DNA of 64,000 nt from Amycolatopsis azurea DSM 43854 (GCF_001995215.1 NZ_MUXN01000016.1:62001-126000), one strand, 5' to 3'. Counted from the first letter of the stretch, positions 41,312 to 50,757 are shown. The notes: a model not told the origin generated them from the letters alone. Numbers and translations are program-made.

Positions 41312-42511
41312 ATGAAGAGGCTGGGACTTCTCGCTTCACTCCTGCTGGTGTTCGCGCTCATCCCCGGGGCCGCCTCCGCCGCGGCCGCCTTCCCCCGGAT
41401 GGACGCGGCCACGGTCGACGGCTTCCGCTGGACCTCCGGGACGACCTTCGACACCTACGGCTCGCGGATCGCCGCCCTGGAGAAGAAACTCCCGGCGCGT
41501 GGCCTGCTGGAGATCCTGTCGTCGGCGAACCGGAAGGCGCGGCCGCTGTGCCACGGCACGTATCTCGCGGCGGCGCTGAAACCGGCGGGATTCTGCTGGG
41601 AGGACGCCAATGACGACAAGACCAACGACTGGATCCCGCAAGGACTGACCGGTTCCGGCGACGCCGACGCGGCGACCGGGAAGGTCGGCGGCAAACGGGT
41701 CGTGGCGACGTCCTGGCACACCCCCGGCGACACCATGGTCCGTCTGTCCTTTGTGGATGCGACCGGTCTGGGCTACCGGCACGTGCTGCTCGTCGAACCG
41801 ACGTCGGACGACAACTTCGCCGTCGTGCAGGGACACGGGCACGGGATGACCTGGATCGGGAACCGGCTGTTCGTCGCGACCACCGGTGGCGTGGTGCGGG
41901 TCTTCGACACGACGCACTTCTGGAAGGTCGACGACAGCTCCGGCGTCGTCGGGAAGGGCCCGGACGGCAAGTACCACGCGGCGTTCTACGACTACGCGAT
42001 GCCTCAGATCGGCGCGTACTGGTATCCCGGCGGCGGCGCCTGCACCAACGCGCCCGGGCCGCGGCCGTGTCTCTCGACGATGTCCTTCGACCACAGCGAC
42101 GGCTCGATCGTCACTTCCGAACACATCTCCAACGCCGCCGGCAGCCGGGTGCTGCGCTGGCCCTTCGACCGCGCGACCGGCCTGCCCAAGGTGTCGGCCG
42201 ACGGGACCGTGCACGCGAAGGAAGGGTTCGTCTCGCCGGTGTGGGGCATGCAGGGAGCGGTGGCACGCAACGGATATTTCGTGATGATCGGCGTGTGCCC
42301 GGAGTACGCCGGGGTGGCGGGCGACCATCCGTCGTGCCTGCACGGCGGGGTCGGCGGCACCTCGACGTCGCGGCTGAGCGGCAAGGCGCCGGTGAACTCG
42401 CAGAACCTGTCGTACTGGCCGGCCACGGGGGAGCTGTGGCTGATGAACGAGCAGCTGCGGGAACGGGTGACCGTGCACGTCCCGTGGACCACCCTGACCG
42501 GCCGCGCGTGA
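41312..42511 (+). CDS. Secreted protein of unknown function, beta-propeller-like
   Basis: A 399-residue exported protein. The signal peptide KRLGLLASLLLVFALIPGAASA is cleaved near residue 24. There is no lipobox and no later membrane helix. Repeated strand motifs (RVVATSWHTPGDTMVRLSFVDATG, NRLFVATTGGVVRVFDT, GTVHAKEGFVSPVWGMQGAV) suggest a WD/beta-propeller-like domain. Seven Cys may form disulfides. Streptomycetes and Amycolatopsis encode related 'secreted proteins' but I know no function. An ATG at 41285 is out of frame; 41312 gives the signal peptide. Confidence 0.72.
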   Translation: MKRLGLLASLLLVFALIPGAASAAAAFPRMDAATVDGFRWTSGTTFDTYGSRIAALEKKLPARGLLEILSSANRKARPLCHGTYLAAALKPAGFCWEDANDDKTNDWIPQGLTGSGDADAATGKVGGKRVVATSWHTPGDTMVRLSFVDATGLGYRHVLLVEPTSDDNFAVVQGHGHGMTWIGNRLFVATTGGVVRVFDTTHFWKVDDSSGVVGKGPDGKYHAAFYDYAMPQIGAYWYPGGGACTNAPGPRPCLSTMSFDHSDGSIVTSEHISNAAGSRVLRWPFDRATGLPKVSADGTVHAKEGFVSPVWGMQGAVARNGYFVMIGVCPEYAGVAGDHPSCLHGGVGGTSTSRLSGKAPVNSQNLSYWPATGELWLMNEQLRERVTVHVPWTTLTGRA

Positions 42512-42519
42512 GGGCGTCG

Positions 42520-42574
42520 TTCCGTGAAGGACTCCTTGAGGGACCCAGGGTCCCTCAAGGAGTCCTTCACGGAA
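42520..42574. terminator. 55-bp palindrome between convergent genes
   Basis: Perfect 26-base arms (42520-42545 and 42549-42574) around a 3-base centre. The sequence differs from the element at 7042-7096 at only a few positions, mostly compensated in both arms, so the stem is conserved. It lies between the secreted protein (+) and the PPOX protein (-). Confidence 0.65.
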
Positions 42575-42583
42575 CGGCCGAGG

Positions 42584-43102
42584 TCACGGGGTGAAGTCCC
42601 AGCGGGTGGCGCCGTGCGGTTCGGCGCCCGCGACGCCGATGGCGCGGTGCAGGGTGAGGCGGTACAGATGCCAGGGCGGCGCTCCCGCGCTGGGCGCGCT
42701 GAAAGGGGCCGTGAGCGCGTCGCCCTCCACCGTCGCGGGCCAGCCGCCGGTCCGGTAGACCGCCGCCACCCGCTCCAGCGTCGCGGTGTCGGTGATCCGG
42801 TGCGCCTCGCCTTCCAGCGTGAGGTCGATACCCCGCAGGCGGACCGCGACGGAGCACGCCGGGTTCACCGCCAGGTTGCGGGAACGGCGGGTGCCGGGCC
42901 CGCCCTTGAAGTACAGGGCGTCGTCCACCCAGACCGCCCCGACACCCGCCGAGTGCGGACGACCGTCGGGTCGCACGGTCGTCACGAAGAAGGTCAGGTC
43001 GGCGGTCGGCGTGTCCTCGGCGAGGATGTCGCGCGGGCGGCTCCAGGGCAGTTCCGCGGAGCCGTGACGGTCGAGGTTCTTGGTCGCGTGAGGTTTCGTC
43101 AT
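42584..43102 (-). CDS. PPOX-class pyridoxamine 5'-phosphate oxidase-like protein
   Basis: A 172-residue split-barrel flavin/F420-type protein. TADLTFFVTTVRPDGRPHSAGVGAVWVDDALYFKGGPG is the barrel entry of the PPOX/general-stress FMN-binding class, and PWHLYRLTLHRAIGV the exit strand. It binds FMN or F420 and may reduce or oxidise a small molecule. ATG 43102 is used; upstream frame extension reaches past the sigA terminator and is not credible. It lies downstream of sigA on the same strand. Confidence 0.78.
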   Translation of the reverse strand: MTKPHATKNLDRHGSAELPWSRPRDILAEDTPTADLTFFVTTVRPDGRPHSAGVGAVWVDDALYFKGGPGTRRSRNLAVNPACSVAVRLRGIDLTLEGEAHRITDTATLERVAAVYRTGGWPATVEGDALTAPFSAPSAGAPPWHLYRLTLHRAIGVAGAEPHGATRWDFTP

Positions 43103-43146
43103 ACCCACGCGTCGAACGGGCTGGCCGCGAATCGACACCGGACGCG

Positions 43147-43177
43147 AAAAACCCCGCCACCGAAATCGGTGACGGGG
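43147..43177 (-). terminator. Rho-independent terminator of sigA
   Basis: CCCCGCCACCG (43152-43162) pairs with CGGTGACGGGG (43167-43177) with one mismatch and a 4-base loop. On the minus strand it is followed by five T residues. It lies 20 bases beyond the sigA stop. Confidence 0.75.
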
Positions 43178-43196
43178 TCTTCCGTGAACTTGAAAC

Positions 43197-44597
43197 TCAG
43201 TCCAGGTAGTCGCGCAGCACCTGCGAACGCGACGGGTGACGCAGCTTCGACATCGTCTTCGACTCGATCTGCCGGATGCGCTCACGGGTCACCCCGTAAA
43301 CCTGGCCGATCTCGTCGAGCGTGCGCGGCTGGCCGTCGGTGAGGCCGAACCGCAGCCGCACCACACCCGCCTCACGTTCGGACAGCGTCTGCAGCACCGA
43401 CTGGAGCTGGTCCTGCAGCAGCGTGAACGACACCGCGTCGACCGCGACGACGGCCTCGGAGTCCTCGATGAAGTCACCGAGCTGCGAGTCGCCCTCGTCG
43501 CCGATGGTCTGGTCGAGCGAGATCGGCTCGCGGGCGTACTGCTGGATCTCGAGGACCTTCTCCGGGGAGATGTCCATTTCCTTCGCGAGCTCTTCGGGAG
43601 TGGGCTCGCGACCGAGGTCCTGCAACAGTTCACGCTGTATACGGCCGAGCTTGTTGATGACCTCGACCATGTGCACCGGGATACGGATGGTGCGGGCCTG
43701 GTCGGCCATCGCGCGGGTGATCGCCTGCCGGATCCACCAGGTGGCGTACGTGGAGAACTTGTAGCCCTTGGTGTAGTCGAACTTCTCGACCGCGCGGATC
43801 AGACCGAGGTTGCCTTCCTGGATCAGGTCCAGGAACGCCATGCCACGGCCGGTATAGCGCTTGGCCAGGGAGACCACGAGCCGGAGGTTCGCCTCCAGGA
43901 GGTGGTTCTTCGCCCGCTCACCGTCGCGCACGATCCACTTGAGGTCGCGCCGCATCTGGGTGACGAGCTTCTCGCCCTCCTCCTCGGCGTTGCGGACGCG
44001 CTCGGCGGCGTAGAGCCCGGCCTCGATGCGCTTGGCGAGCTCCACCTCCTCCTCGGCGTTCAGCAGGGCGACCTTGCCGATCTGCTTGAGGTACGCGCGG
44101 ACCGAGTCGGCCGAAGCGGTGAGCTCGGCGTCCTTGCGGGCCTGGCGCAGCGCCTCGGACTCTTCCTCGTCCCAGACGAAGTCCGGGTTGTCGGAGGTCT
44201 TCCCGGCGTTCTTGTCGGTCGACGTCCGGCGCCCGCGGGCGGGCGTCTCTTCGACGTCCTCCTCGGACTCCGCGTCCTCTTCCGTCTCCTCGGTGACGGA
44301 AGCGTCGACGACGTCCACCTCGACCTCTTCCAGATCGGACAGATCCGGGGTTTCGAGGTCGGCCTCGTCGAGCTCGCCGGGACCGTCTTCCGGATCGCCG
44401 TCTTCGGTCTTGGCGCCCTTGGTGGTGGGTTTCTTGGCCGGAGCCTTCTTCGCCGGGGCCTTCTTCGCGCCGGCCGCCTTGGCGGCGGTCTTGCGCGCCG
44501 CGGGCTTCGCCGCGTCGGTGGCTGCCTCGTCGGCCGGCTCGCCGGCTGCGGTCGCTGTCTTCGTCCCGCTTCGGGTTGCGGTTCTTGCGGCTGCCAC
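43197..44597 (-). CDS. sigA: Principal RNA polymerase sigma factor SigA/HrdB
   Basis: A 466-residue group 1 sigma-70 protein. The N-terminal 150 residues are a Lys/Ala-rich stretch (AAKAAGAKKAPAKKAPAKKP) and then an acidic stretch with many Glu-Asp runs, as in actinobacterial principal factors. Regions 1.2-4 follow: TASADSVRAYLKQIGKVALL, NLRLVVSLAKRYTGRG, FSTYATWWIRQAI, and LRFGLTDGQPRTLDEIG with VTRERIRQIE. GTG 44597 is the start. It is flanked by ppgK, the order seen in Mycobacterium (Rv2702-Rv2703). It directs housekeeping transcription. Confidence 0.95.
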   Translation of the reverse strand: MAAARTATRSGTKTATAAGEPADEAATDAAKPAARKTAAKAAGAKKAPAKKAPAKKPTTKGAKTEDGDPEDGPGELDEADLETPDLSDLEEVEVDVVDASVTEETEEDAESEEDVEETPARGRRTSTDKNAGKTSDNPDFVWDEEESEALRQARKDAELTASADSVRAYLKQIGKVALLNAEEEVELAKRIEAGLYAAERVRNAEEEGEKLVTQMRRDLKWIVRDGERAKNHLLEANLRLVVSLAKRYTGRGMAFLDLIQEGNLGLIRAVEKFDYTKGYKFSTYATWWIRQAITRAMADQARTIRIPVHMVEVINKLGRIQRELLQDLGREPTPEELAKEMDISPEKVLEIQQYAREPISLDQTIGDEGDSQLGDFIEDSEAVVAVDAVSFTLLQDQLQSVLQTLSEREAGVVRLRFGLTDGQPRTLDEIGQVYGVTRERIRQIESKTMSKLRHPSRSQVLRDYLD

Positions 44598-44730
44598 TTA
44601 CGCCCTTTCGCAGCGGTCGATCATGACGAGCCGAGGCGTGATGGTCTCGGCTGCCTCAAACTTCGGGGAACACCCCTCGGCCTGCGGTTTCCCTCGATCT
44701 CGTGGGTGCCGCCGCCGTGGGCCGTGTTCC

Positions 44731-44736
44731 ATTGTA
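44731..44736 (-). promoter_or_regulatory. Probable -10 box of sigA
   Basis: Reading the minus strand, TACAAT stands about 130 bases upstream of the sigA start and matches five of six consensus positions. A convincing -35 at the normal spacing is not visible. The expected transcript start near 44724 would leave a leader of about 125 bases. Confidence 0.45.
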
Positions 44737-44843
44737 ACGACGATACGTGACAGCGTCGCGGCGCAACCCACCAACCGGCGGGCGCGACACGCCGTGCGAC
44801 CCGCCGAAGTGACATCCGCGGCACGGATGTCAGCACGGTCGCG

Positions 44844-45608
<765 letters not shown>

Positions 45609-45672
45609 GGACGTGGTCCCTTCTCGCACGATTCAGAAGCCTGCCTCGGAGACTTTAACCGGATGTGGTGAC

Positions 45673-46491
45673 ATGGCGGGCGTGGGAGTTGACGAGACGT
45701 TGCTGAAGAGTGTCGCCGAGCGTGTCGCGGGCGAGGCCGCCGAACTGGTCCACGAGGCCTGGACCGGGATGAACGCGGGCCGCGAGGTGCGGGTGGACAC
45801 CAAATCCGCCGACACCGACGTGGTGACCGCGGTGGACCACGAGTCGGAACGGCTGGTGCGCGCCCGGCTCGCCGAACTGCGCCCGGACGACGCCGTGCTC
45901 GGCGAGGAGGGCGGCGGGACCGCCGGCGACGGGGTGACCTGGGTGGTCGACCCGATCGACGGGACGGTGAACTTCCTCTACGGGTTGCCGTGGTTCGCCG
46001 TGTCGGTGGCCGCGCAGGTCGGCGGGGTGTCGGTGGCGGGCGCCGTCGTCGAACCGGTCAGCGGGCGCCGCTGGACCGCCGCGCGCGGGCAGGGCGCGTT
46101 CCTCGACGGGCGGCCGCTGTCGGTCAACACCCCCGAGCGGCTCGACCTGACACTCGTCGGCACCGGGTTCGCCTACAAGGTCGAACGGCGGACGAAGCAG
46201 GCCCGGTTCGTCGCGGAACTGGCGACGCGGGTGCGGGACGTCCGGCGCAACGGGGCCGCCTCGTTGGACCTGTGCGCGGTCGCGGCGGGCTGGCTGGACG
46301 CCTACGTCGAACACGGTCTCGGACGGTGGGACTGGGCCGCTGGGGCGCTCATAGCGGCCGAAGCGGGCGCCCTGGTGTCGCTGCCGGGGGAGGAGACCGA
46401 ATTGGGACCGGACGCGACGTTCGCGGTGGCGCCGTCGATCGCCGCGCCGCTGCGTCAGGCGCTGATCGACTCGGGCGTGGGCACGATCTGA
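45673..46491 (+). CDS. suhB: Inositol-1-monophosphatase
   Basis: A 272-residue Mg-dependent phosphatase of the IMPase/SuhB family. Metal ligands appear in order: LGEEGGG, DPIDGTVNFLYG and WDWAAG. It dephosphorylates inositol 1-phosphate, feeding phosphatidylinositol and mycothiol synthesis in actinobacteria, in the cytoplasm. ATG 45673 is the start; the longer open frame upstream reads ppgK on the other strand. Its stop is 7 bases from the convergent cei stop. Orthologue by order of M. tuberculosis Rv2701c. Confidence 0.92.
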   Translation: MAGVGVDETLLKSVAERVAGEAAELVHEAWTGMNAGREVRVDTKSADTDVVTAVDHESERLVRARLAELRPDDAVLGEEGGGTAGDGVTWVVDPIDGTVNFLYGLPWFAVSVAAQVGGVSVAGAVVEPVSGRRWTAARGQGAFLDGRPLSVNTPERLDLTLVGTGFAYKVERRTKQARFVAELATRVRDVRRNGAASLDLCAVAAGWLDAYVEHGLGRWDWAAGALIAAEAGALVSLPGEETELGPDATFAVAPSIAAPLRQALIDSGVGTI

Positions 46492-46498
46492 CGGAAGG

Positions 46499-47182
46499 TC
46501 AGCAGGGCGCTTCGCGGGCGGCCTTCAGCAGCGCCTGGTCGATGACCGGGGCACCGCCGCCCGCGGACTGTTCGCCGCCGCCGCTGCCCTGCTGCGCCTT
46601 CGACCACTGCGTGAGCTGGTCGAGGACCTTGCGGGCCTCCGTCTTCGGGCGGATGTCGCCGAGCAGGGTGCCGGTGGTGAGCGTGACCGAAGCGTCCTTG
46701 CGGTTGTCCTTGACCAGTTCGGCGCACGGGATCACCAGGCTCAGCGTGCGGGCCGCGGCCGCGCCGTTCTCGCCGAACCGGATCTGGCCGCGGCACTTGG
46801 CCTCGGCGTTCTTGTAGGCCGGGTCACTGGCGGGCTCGAGGATCTGGGTGAAGCCCAGTTCGCGGAGCGTGTTGGTGGCGATGCCGCCCTGGCCGCGGAC
46901 CTGGGAGCCGTTGAGCACCTGGACGGCGACCTTGTCCGGCGGCACCGGCGCGCGGTCGTCGAGCCCGTCGTGCGCCAGCGGCGTGTAGGTGACGCCCTCC
47001 TGGGGGATGGGCGGAGGAGTGCACTGGATCTTGGCGTCGATGTCGGCGTTGCTCGCCACGACGTTCACCCAGACGATCACCGCGCCGAGCGCCAGCACCC
47101 CGATGACGATGAGTGCGGGCAGCGGCTTGTGCTTGCGATACGGCCTCGCCCCGCGGTCCCCGATGCCGTTCCCCGACGCCAC
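46499..47182 (-). CDS. cei: Envelope integrity protein Cei, LytR_C domain
   Basis: A 227-residue protein with one N-terminal transmembrane helix (PALIVIGVLALGAVIVWVNVV, about 22-42) and a long external LytR_C domain: VAVQVLNGSQVRGQGGIATNTLRELGFT and later AGGGAPVIDQALL. Cys residues at IQCTPPP, AKCRGQ and IPCAEL may pair outside. In mycobacteria Cei (Rv2700) is needed for envelope integrity; here the same gene order is kept. It acts at the outer face of the membrane. GTG 47182. Confidence 0.85.
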   Translation of the reverse strand: MASGNGIGDRGARPYRKHKPLPALIVIGVLALGAVIVWVNVVASNADIDAKIQCTPPPIPQEGVTYTPLAHDGLDDRAPVPPDKVAVQVLNGSQVRGQGGIATNTLRELGFTQILEPASDPAYKNAEAKCRGQIRFGENGAAAARTLSLVIPCAELVKDNRKDASVTLTTGTLLGDIRPKTEARKVLDQLTQWSKAQQGSGGGEQSAGGGAPVIDQALLKAAREAPC

Positions 47183-47656
47183 CTGCCAGTCCCTTCCCCA
47201 AAGCCCGGATCCCCGGACGGTGCTTCATCTCACCATCGTGTCCGATCAGCCTATGCGTTGCGGCGGAGGTGATCGGCGCGGGCCTCCGGATAGCACCACG
47301 CGACGGCCACTCCGGGCAAGCGGCCGAGCCCATGGGGTGAGGTACCCGACGCCGGGGCAACCCATTCGGACGACAGGCGTCTTTGACAATGGTTTCCTCC
47401 GCCTCCCCTCCTGTTCCCCCTGTTGGGTGACGTAATCGCGGCAATGTCTGACTCGTTGCAGAGCCGGTATCGAGGTGAGCTACCCTTCGCGGGCTCAGGC
47501 GGCAGTAAGAGGCGCAAAAGAGAGACCTCGCTCACTGCCCAGCCGGGCACAAACAGGGGCGCTGGGACGTTAACCAGCGGCACGAAGGACTCACGAGCCG
47601 CGCGCTCGCGGGTCCGGGCCATCTGACATCGAAAGCATCGCAGGGGTGAGGGACTA
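47183..47656. other. 474-base divergent gap between cei and the DUF4193 gene
   Basis: I see no gene here. On the plus strand a TTGACA hexamer lies at 47383-47388 without a good -10 at normal spacing. A TTGCAG...TACCCT pair near 47460-47490 is a weak alternative promoter. A small hairpin, GCTGG-N7-CCAGC, lies at 47551-47568, about 90 bases before the DUF4193 start. The long leader could be regulated, but no known riboswitch fold is recognisable. Confidence 0.4.
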
Positions 47657-47965
47657 ATGGCGACCGACTACGACGCTCCGCGCCGCAGCGAAGCCGACGA
47701 GCTGGCCGAAGACTCGTTGGAAGAGCTGAAGGCAAGGCGTAACGAAAACCAGTCCGGCGTCGTGGACGTCGACGAGGACGCGACCGCCGAGAACTTCGAG
47801 CTGCCGGGCGCGGACCTCTCCGGACTTTCCGGGGAGGACCTGACCGTGAAGGTCGTGCCCAAGCAGGCCGACGAGTTCACCTGCTCCGTCTGCTTCCTGG
47901 TGCATCACCGCAGCAGGCTGGCAGAGGAGAGTGGCGGACGGCTCATCTGCCGCGACTGCGCCTGA
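47657..47965 (+). CDS. DUF4193-family zinc-ribbon protein
   Basis: A 102-residue protein. An acidic N-terminus (SEADELAEDSLEELKAR) is followed by FTCSVCFLVHHRSRLA and a C-terminal ICRDCA. The four Cys, with His nearby, form a likely zinc site. This is DUF4193, the counterpart of Rv2699c. Some actinobacterial work links such proteins to RNA polymerase regulation, but I cannot show that here. Confidence 0.87.
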   Translation: MATDYDAPRRSEADELAEDSLEELKARRNENQSGVVDVDEDATAENFELPGADLSGLSGEDLTVKVVPKQADEFTCSVCFLVHHRSRLAEESGGRLICRDCA

Positions 47966-48010
47966 GCCTACGGGCACAGGGGACGGCGCGACAGGGGTTT
48001 CGGGGACTGA

Positions 48011-48053
48011 ACAGGAATAAGGGGGCCGGCCATGTGGCCGGCCCCCTTTCCTG
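48011..48053. terminator. Strong bidirectional hairpin between convergent genes
   Basis: AAGGGGGCCGGCCA (48019-48032) pairs perfectly with TGGCCGGCCCCCTT (48035-48048). Outer bases ACAGG and CCTGT extend the stem after a small internal loop. It lies between the DUF4193 (+) and DUF3093 (-) stops. Confidence 0.75.
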
Positions 48054-48065
48054 TGCCCTGGTGCC

Positions 48066-48566
48066 CTACGTCGAGGACTTCGAAGCGGTCCGGCGCAGCA
48101 GCGCCGCCACCTTCTCCGGATGGCGCGTGCTGAACAGCCAGTACGGCGTCGGGTCTTCGGGATCGGTGAGCCAGACCCGCACGACCGGACCGACCCAGCC
48201 CCGGTGCAGCACGAAGGCGGCAGGATCGGCGTCACGGCCGAGCGCCTTGCGCTTCGCCTCCTTGTCGATGACCTCGACGTCGCCGACGAACTTCAGCGGC
48301 AGGTGCGCGTCGCGCAGCCACAGCTCCGGTCCGTCGCCGCCGGTCACCTTCACCTTCGACCGGCCGAGCGAGATCATCAGCGCGATCACCGCGGGGATCA
48401 GCACCACGTACGGCAGCCAGCCGCGGAGCCCGGGATAGCCCATGTCGATCTCCGCCGCCAGCAGCCCGCCGCCCAGCAGCGGCAACGGCCAGCCCCACCA
48501 CGGGACGTAGAGCCGCTCTGAATGCTTGACGGCGCCGCCTTCGGCCGTGTTCACGCTTTCACCCAC
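48066..48566 (-). CDS. DUF3093-family membrane protein
   Basis: A 166-residue protein with two membrane segments at about 24-60 (PWWGWPLPLLGGGLLAAEI and GWLPYVVLIPAVIALMISL), then a soluble domain with GDVEVIDKEAKRKALGRDADPAAFVLHRGWVGPVVRV and the invariant TRHPEKVAALL near the C-terminus. It is DUF3093, equal in position to Rv2698. GTG 48566. The divergent dut gene starts only 24 bases away, so both transcripts must be leaderless or nearly so. Confidence 0.85.
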   Translation of the reverse strand: MGESVNTAEGGAVKHSERLYVPWWGWPLPLLGGGLLAAEIDMGYPGLRGWLPYVVLIPAVIALMISLGRSKVKVTGGDGPELWLRDAHLPLKFVGDVEVIDKEAKRKALGRDADPAAFVLHRGWVGPVVRVWLTDPEDPTPYWLFSTRHPEKVAALLRRTASKSST

Positions 48567-48590
48567 GCCTTCAGGGTAGTCTCGCCGCCC

Positions 48591-49073
48591 GTGTCCACCG
48601 TTCAGGTACTGCTTTCCCGGATCGATCCTTCGGTCCCCCTACCCGCCTACGCGCGCCCCGGTGACGCGGGCGCCGACCTCGTCACCACCTCGGATCTCGT
48701 GCTCGCGCCCGGCGAACGCGGCGTGGTCGGGACGGGCGTCGCGATCGCCCTGCCGCCCGGCTACGCGGGCTTCGTCCATCCTCGTTCGGGTCTCGCGGCC
48801 CGGGTCGGCCTCTCGGTCGTCAACACCCCGGGCACGATCGACTCCGGGTACCGCGGTGAGATCCGCGTCTGCCTGATCAACCATGATCTCTCCGAGAAGG
48901 TCGTGCTCACCCGCGGCGACCGGATCGCGCAGCTGATCGTGCAACGGGTCGAACAGGCTGAATTCGTCGAGGTCGCCGAGCTCGGGACCTCCGAGCGCGG
49001 CGAGGGTGGGTATGGCTCCACGGGCGGACACGCCACACTGGGAGCCGGAGCCAGGGAAGGAACGGAGAACTAG
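48591..49073 (+). CDS. dut: Deoxyuridine 5'-triphosphate nucleotidohydrolase
   Basis: A 160-residue trimeric dUTPase that hydrolyses dUTP to dUMP, keeping uracil out of DNA. Its five motifs can be followed: PGDAGADLVT, PRSGLAARVGLSVVNTPGTIDSGYRGEI, LINHDLSEKV, RGDRIAQLIVQ and the P-loop-like C-terminal RGEGGYGSTGG. The Asp of motif III (TIDSGY) is the general base. GTG 48591; an upstream TAGTCT at 48577-48582 may be the -10 of a leaderless transcript. Its TAG overlaps the DUF3710 GTG by one base. Confidence 0.93.
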   Translation: MSTVQVLLSRIDPSVPLPAYARPGDAGADLVTTSDLVLAPGERGVVGTGVAIALPPGYAGFVHPRSGLAARVGLSVVNTPGTIDSGYRGEIRVCLINHDLSEKVVLTRGDRIAQLIVQRVEQAEFVEVAELGTSERGEGGYGSTGGHATLGAGAREGTEN

Positions 49074-49732
49074 TGGGGATTTTCGGACGCAAGCGCGCGA
49101 AGCCGAGCGGACGGCACGCCGCGCCCGAGGTCGTGGAGCGTCCTGACGGCGACAGCGAAGACACCGACGAGGACATCGAGTCGCAGCTGTCGGAAACCTC
49201 CGACGGCCCCTTCGACCTCGCCGACGCGCCCGAGGACGGCATCCCGAGGATCGACCTCGGTTCGGTGAAGGTGCCGGTGCCCGACGGTTCCCAGGTCCAG
49301 GTCGAGATGGACCCGGAGAGCGGCGGCGTCCGCGCGGTGCACGTCGTCACCGAGCAAGGTCAGATCACCGTCAGCGGTTACGCGGCGCCCCGGTCCGGCG
49401 GCCTGTGGAAGGACGTCAGCACCGAGCTCACCGAGCAGCTGCGGGCCGACGGCGCCAAGGTCTCGGTCGGCATGGGGGAGTGGGGGCTGGAGCTGTCCGC
49501 GATCGTCGGCGACGTCGCGCTGCGGTTCGTCGGGGTCGACGGCCCGCGCTGGATGCTCCGCGGCGTCATCGCCGGTCCGCAGTCGCAGGCGTCGCAGGCG
49601 CCCGCGGTGCTGCGGGAGATCGTGCGGCACACCATCGTCGACCGCGGTGACGCGCCGATGCCGGTCCGCACCCCGCTGACCATCACGCTGCCCGACGCCG
49701 TCGCGCAGCACATCGCCGAACAGCAGGCTTAG
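49073..49732 (+). CDS. DUF3710-family protein
   Basis: A 219-residue soluble protein. After an acidic linker (residues 20-55), the conserved domain runs from DLADAPEDGIPRIDLGSVKVPVPDG to the C-terminus, with GPRWMLRGVIAG and PLTITLP. This is DUF3710, equivalent to Rv2696c and always next to dut in actinobacteria. Function unknown. Coupled to dut by a one-base overlap. Confidence 0.85.
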   Translation: MGIFGRKRAKPSGRHAAPEVVERPDGDSEDTDEDIESQLSETSDGPFDLADAPEDGIPRIDLGSVKVPVPDGSQVQVEMDPESGGVRAVHVVTEQGQITVSGYAAPRSGGLWKDVSTELTEQLRADGAKVSVGMGEWGLELSAIVGDVALRFVGVDGPRWMLRGVIAGPQSQASQAPAVLREIVRHTIVDRGDAPMPVRTPLTITLPDAVAQHIAEQQA

Positions 49733-49754
49733 TTCCGGGCTTTCAGAACCGTGC

Positions 49755-49799
49755 CGAAGGGGTCTTTCCCCGCATCGCATGCGGGAAAAGACCCCTTCG
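49755..49799. terminator. 45-bp palindrome 3' of the DUF3710 gene
   Basis: 21-base arms (49755-49775 and 49779-49799) pair with one mismatch around CGC. The stem opens with CGAAGGGGTCTTT, the same design as the hairpin at 36002-36046. It lies between convergent genes, 22 bases after the DUF3710 stop. Confidence 0.6.
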
Positions 49800-49894
49800 T
49801 GTCGCGGTTGCCGGTTGCGGGCGTGACCGGGTCCGGCGACGAGTGTTCCTGTGGCCGGTGTGACTGATGGGGCGGGTGAGGCGTCGGCCGGGCT

Positions 49895-49942
49895 GGTCGT
49901 GAGTGAAAAATGTCGTTAGAACGACCCGAAACACTCACGACC
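49895..49942. repeat. 48-bp palindromic repeat (family P3), copy 3
   Basis: It begins GGTCGTGAGTG and ends CACTCACGACC, with centre GTCGTTAGAACGAC. Its last eight bases lie inside the convergent hydrolase gene and provide that gene's TGA stop codon (49935-49937), so the element's position fixes the gene's C-terminus. Confidence 0.75.
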
Positions 49943-50654
49943 CCCGCGCCCGGGCCCGTAGCCAGGCCAGCACGGTCGCCCGGCCCAGGGATTCCCGGTC
50001 CGCGCCGAGGGCGGTGAGCGTCGACTCGCCGACCTCGGCGCGCGGCAGGGCGTCCGCCCAGGCTCGGGCGACCTCCGTCGGATGGATCGGATCGTCCACG
50101 CACGTGCCGATTCCCACGGGCACGTCGAGCCCCTTGAGGTCTTCGAGCGACGGGGCGGGACGCGACGCGGCCGTCCGCAGGCTCGCCGCCAGTCCGTCGC
50201 CGTGCCGCCGCCACGCGCGGCCGAGCTCCGCGGAGAGCCAGTCCGGGACGCCGTCGGACGATTTCGCCAGCGCGCCGTCGACCCCGTTTTCGGCCACCAG
50301 ATCCGCTGACAGCCGCGCGGCGAGCGACGCGGGTGCGCGCCCGGCCGGGCCGTTCCAGGCCGGGAGCGAGGCCAGCAGGCCGGTGCAGCGGCCCGGATTG
50401 CGGACCGCCCACTCCGCCGAGAGGTGCGCGCCGAACGAGATGCCGCCGACGAGCAGCGGACCGTGCTCGGCGGACAGCCTGTCCAGCACCGCGAGATAGC
50501 CGTCCGCGAGGCGGTCTCCCGCGGGTGGTGGCGGGGCGAGCAACCGGACGCCGAGCGCCCGCAGCGGCCCGGAGAACACGCCGCGCACGAACACTTCGTC
50601 GGACCCGGTGCCGGGGAGTACTACCGCCGTCGTAGGCGGAATAGCGGAGGTCAC
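49935..50654 (-). CDS. Alpha/beta-hydrolase fold protein
   Basis: A 239-residue alpha/beta-hydrolase, at the position of Rv2695 in the Mycobacterium order. The nucleophile elbow is GGISFGAHL with Ser as nucleophile. The acid is probably Asp in VGIGTCVDDPIHP, and no C-terminal His is obvious. GTG 50654 is the start. The two codons before the stop and the stop itself lie in a P3 repeat. It is divergent from the OB-fold gene across 103 bases. Substrate unknown. Confidence 0.8.
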   Translation of the reverse strand: MTSAIPPTTAVVLPGTGSDEVFVRGVFSGPLRALGVRLLAPPPPAGDRLADGYLAVLDRLSAEHGPLLVGGISFGAHLSAEWAVRNPGRCTGLLASLPAWNGPAGRAPASLAARLSADLVAENGVDGALAKSSDGVPDWLSAELGRAWRRHGDGLAASLRTAASRPAPSLEDLKGLDVPVGIGTCVDDPIHPTEVARAWADALPRAEVGESTLTALGADRESLGRATVLAWLRARARGS

Positions 50655-50757
50655 GTTGCGATCTTCTCCCAAACCCGTTGTCCTGGTCCGAGCACAGTTA
50701 CGCTGGATTACGCACGGGCCGTTCAAGTCGGGGGCCCCGGAGCACAGGAGCACCGTT

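Noticed and set aside
47383..47388. Consensus -35 box TTGACA before the DUF4193 gene
   Set aside because: No acceptable -10 lies 16-19 bases downstream, so I do not call a promoter from it alone.
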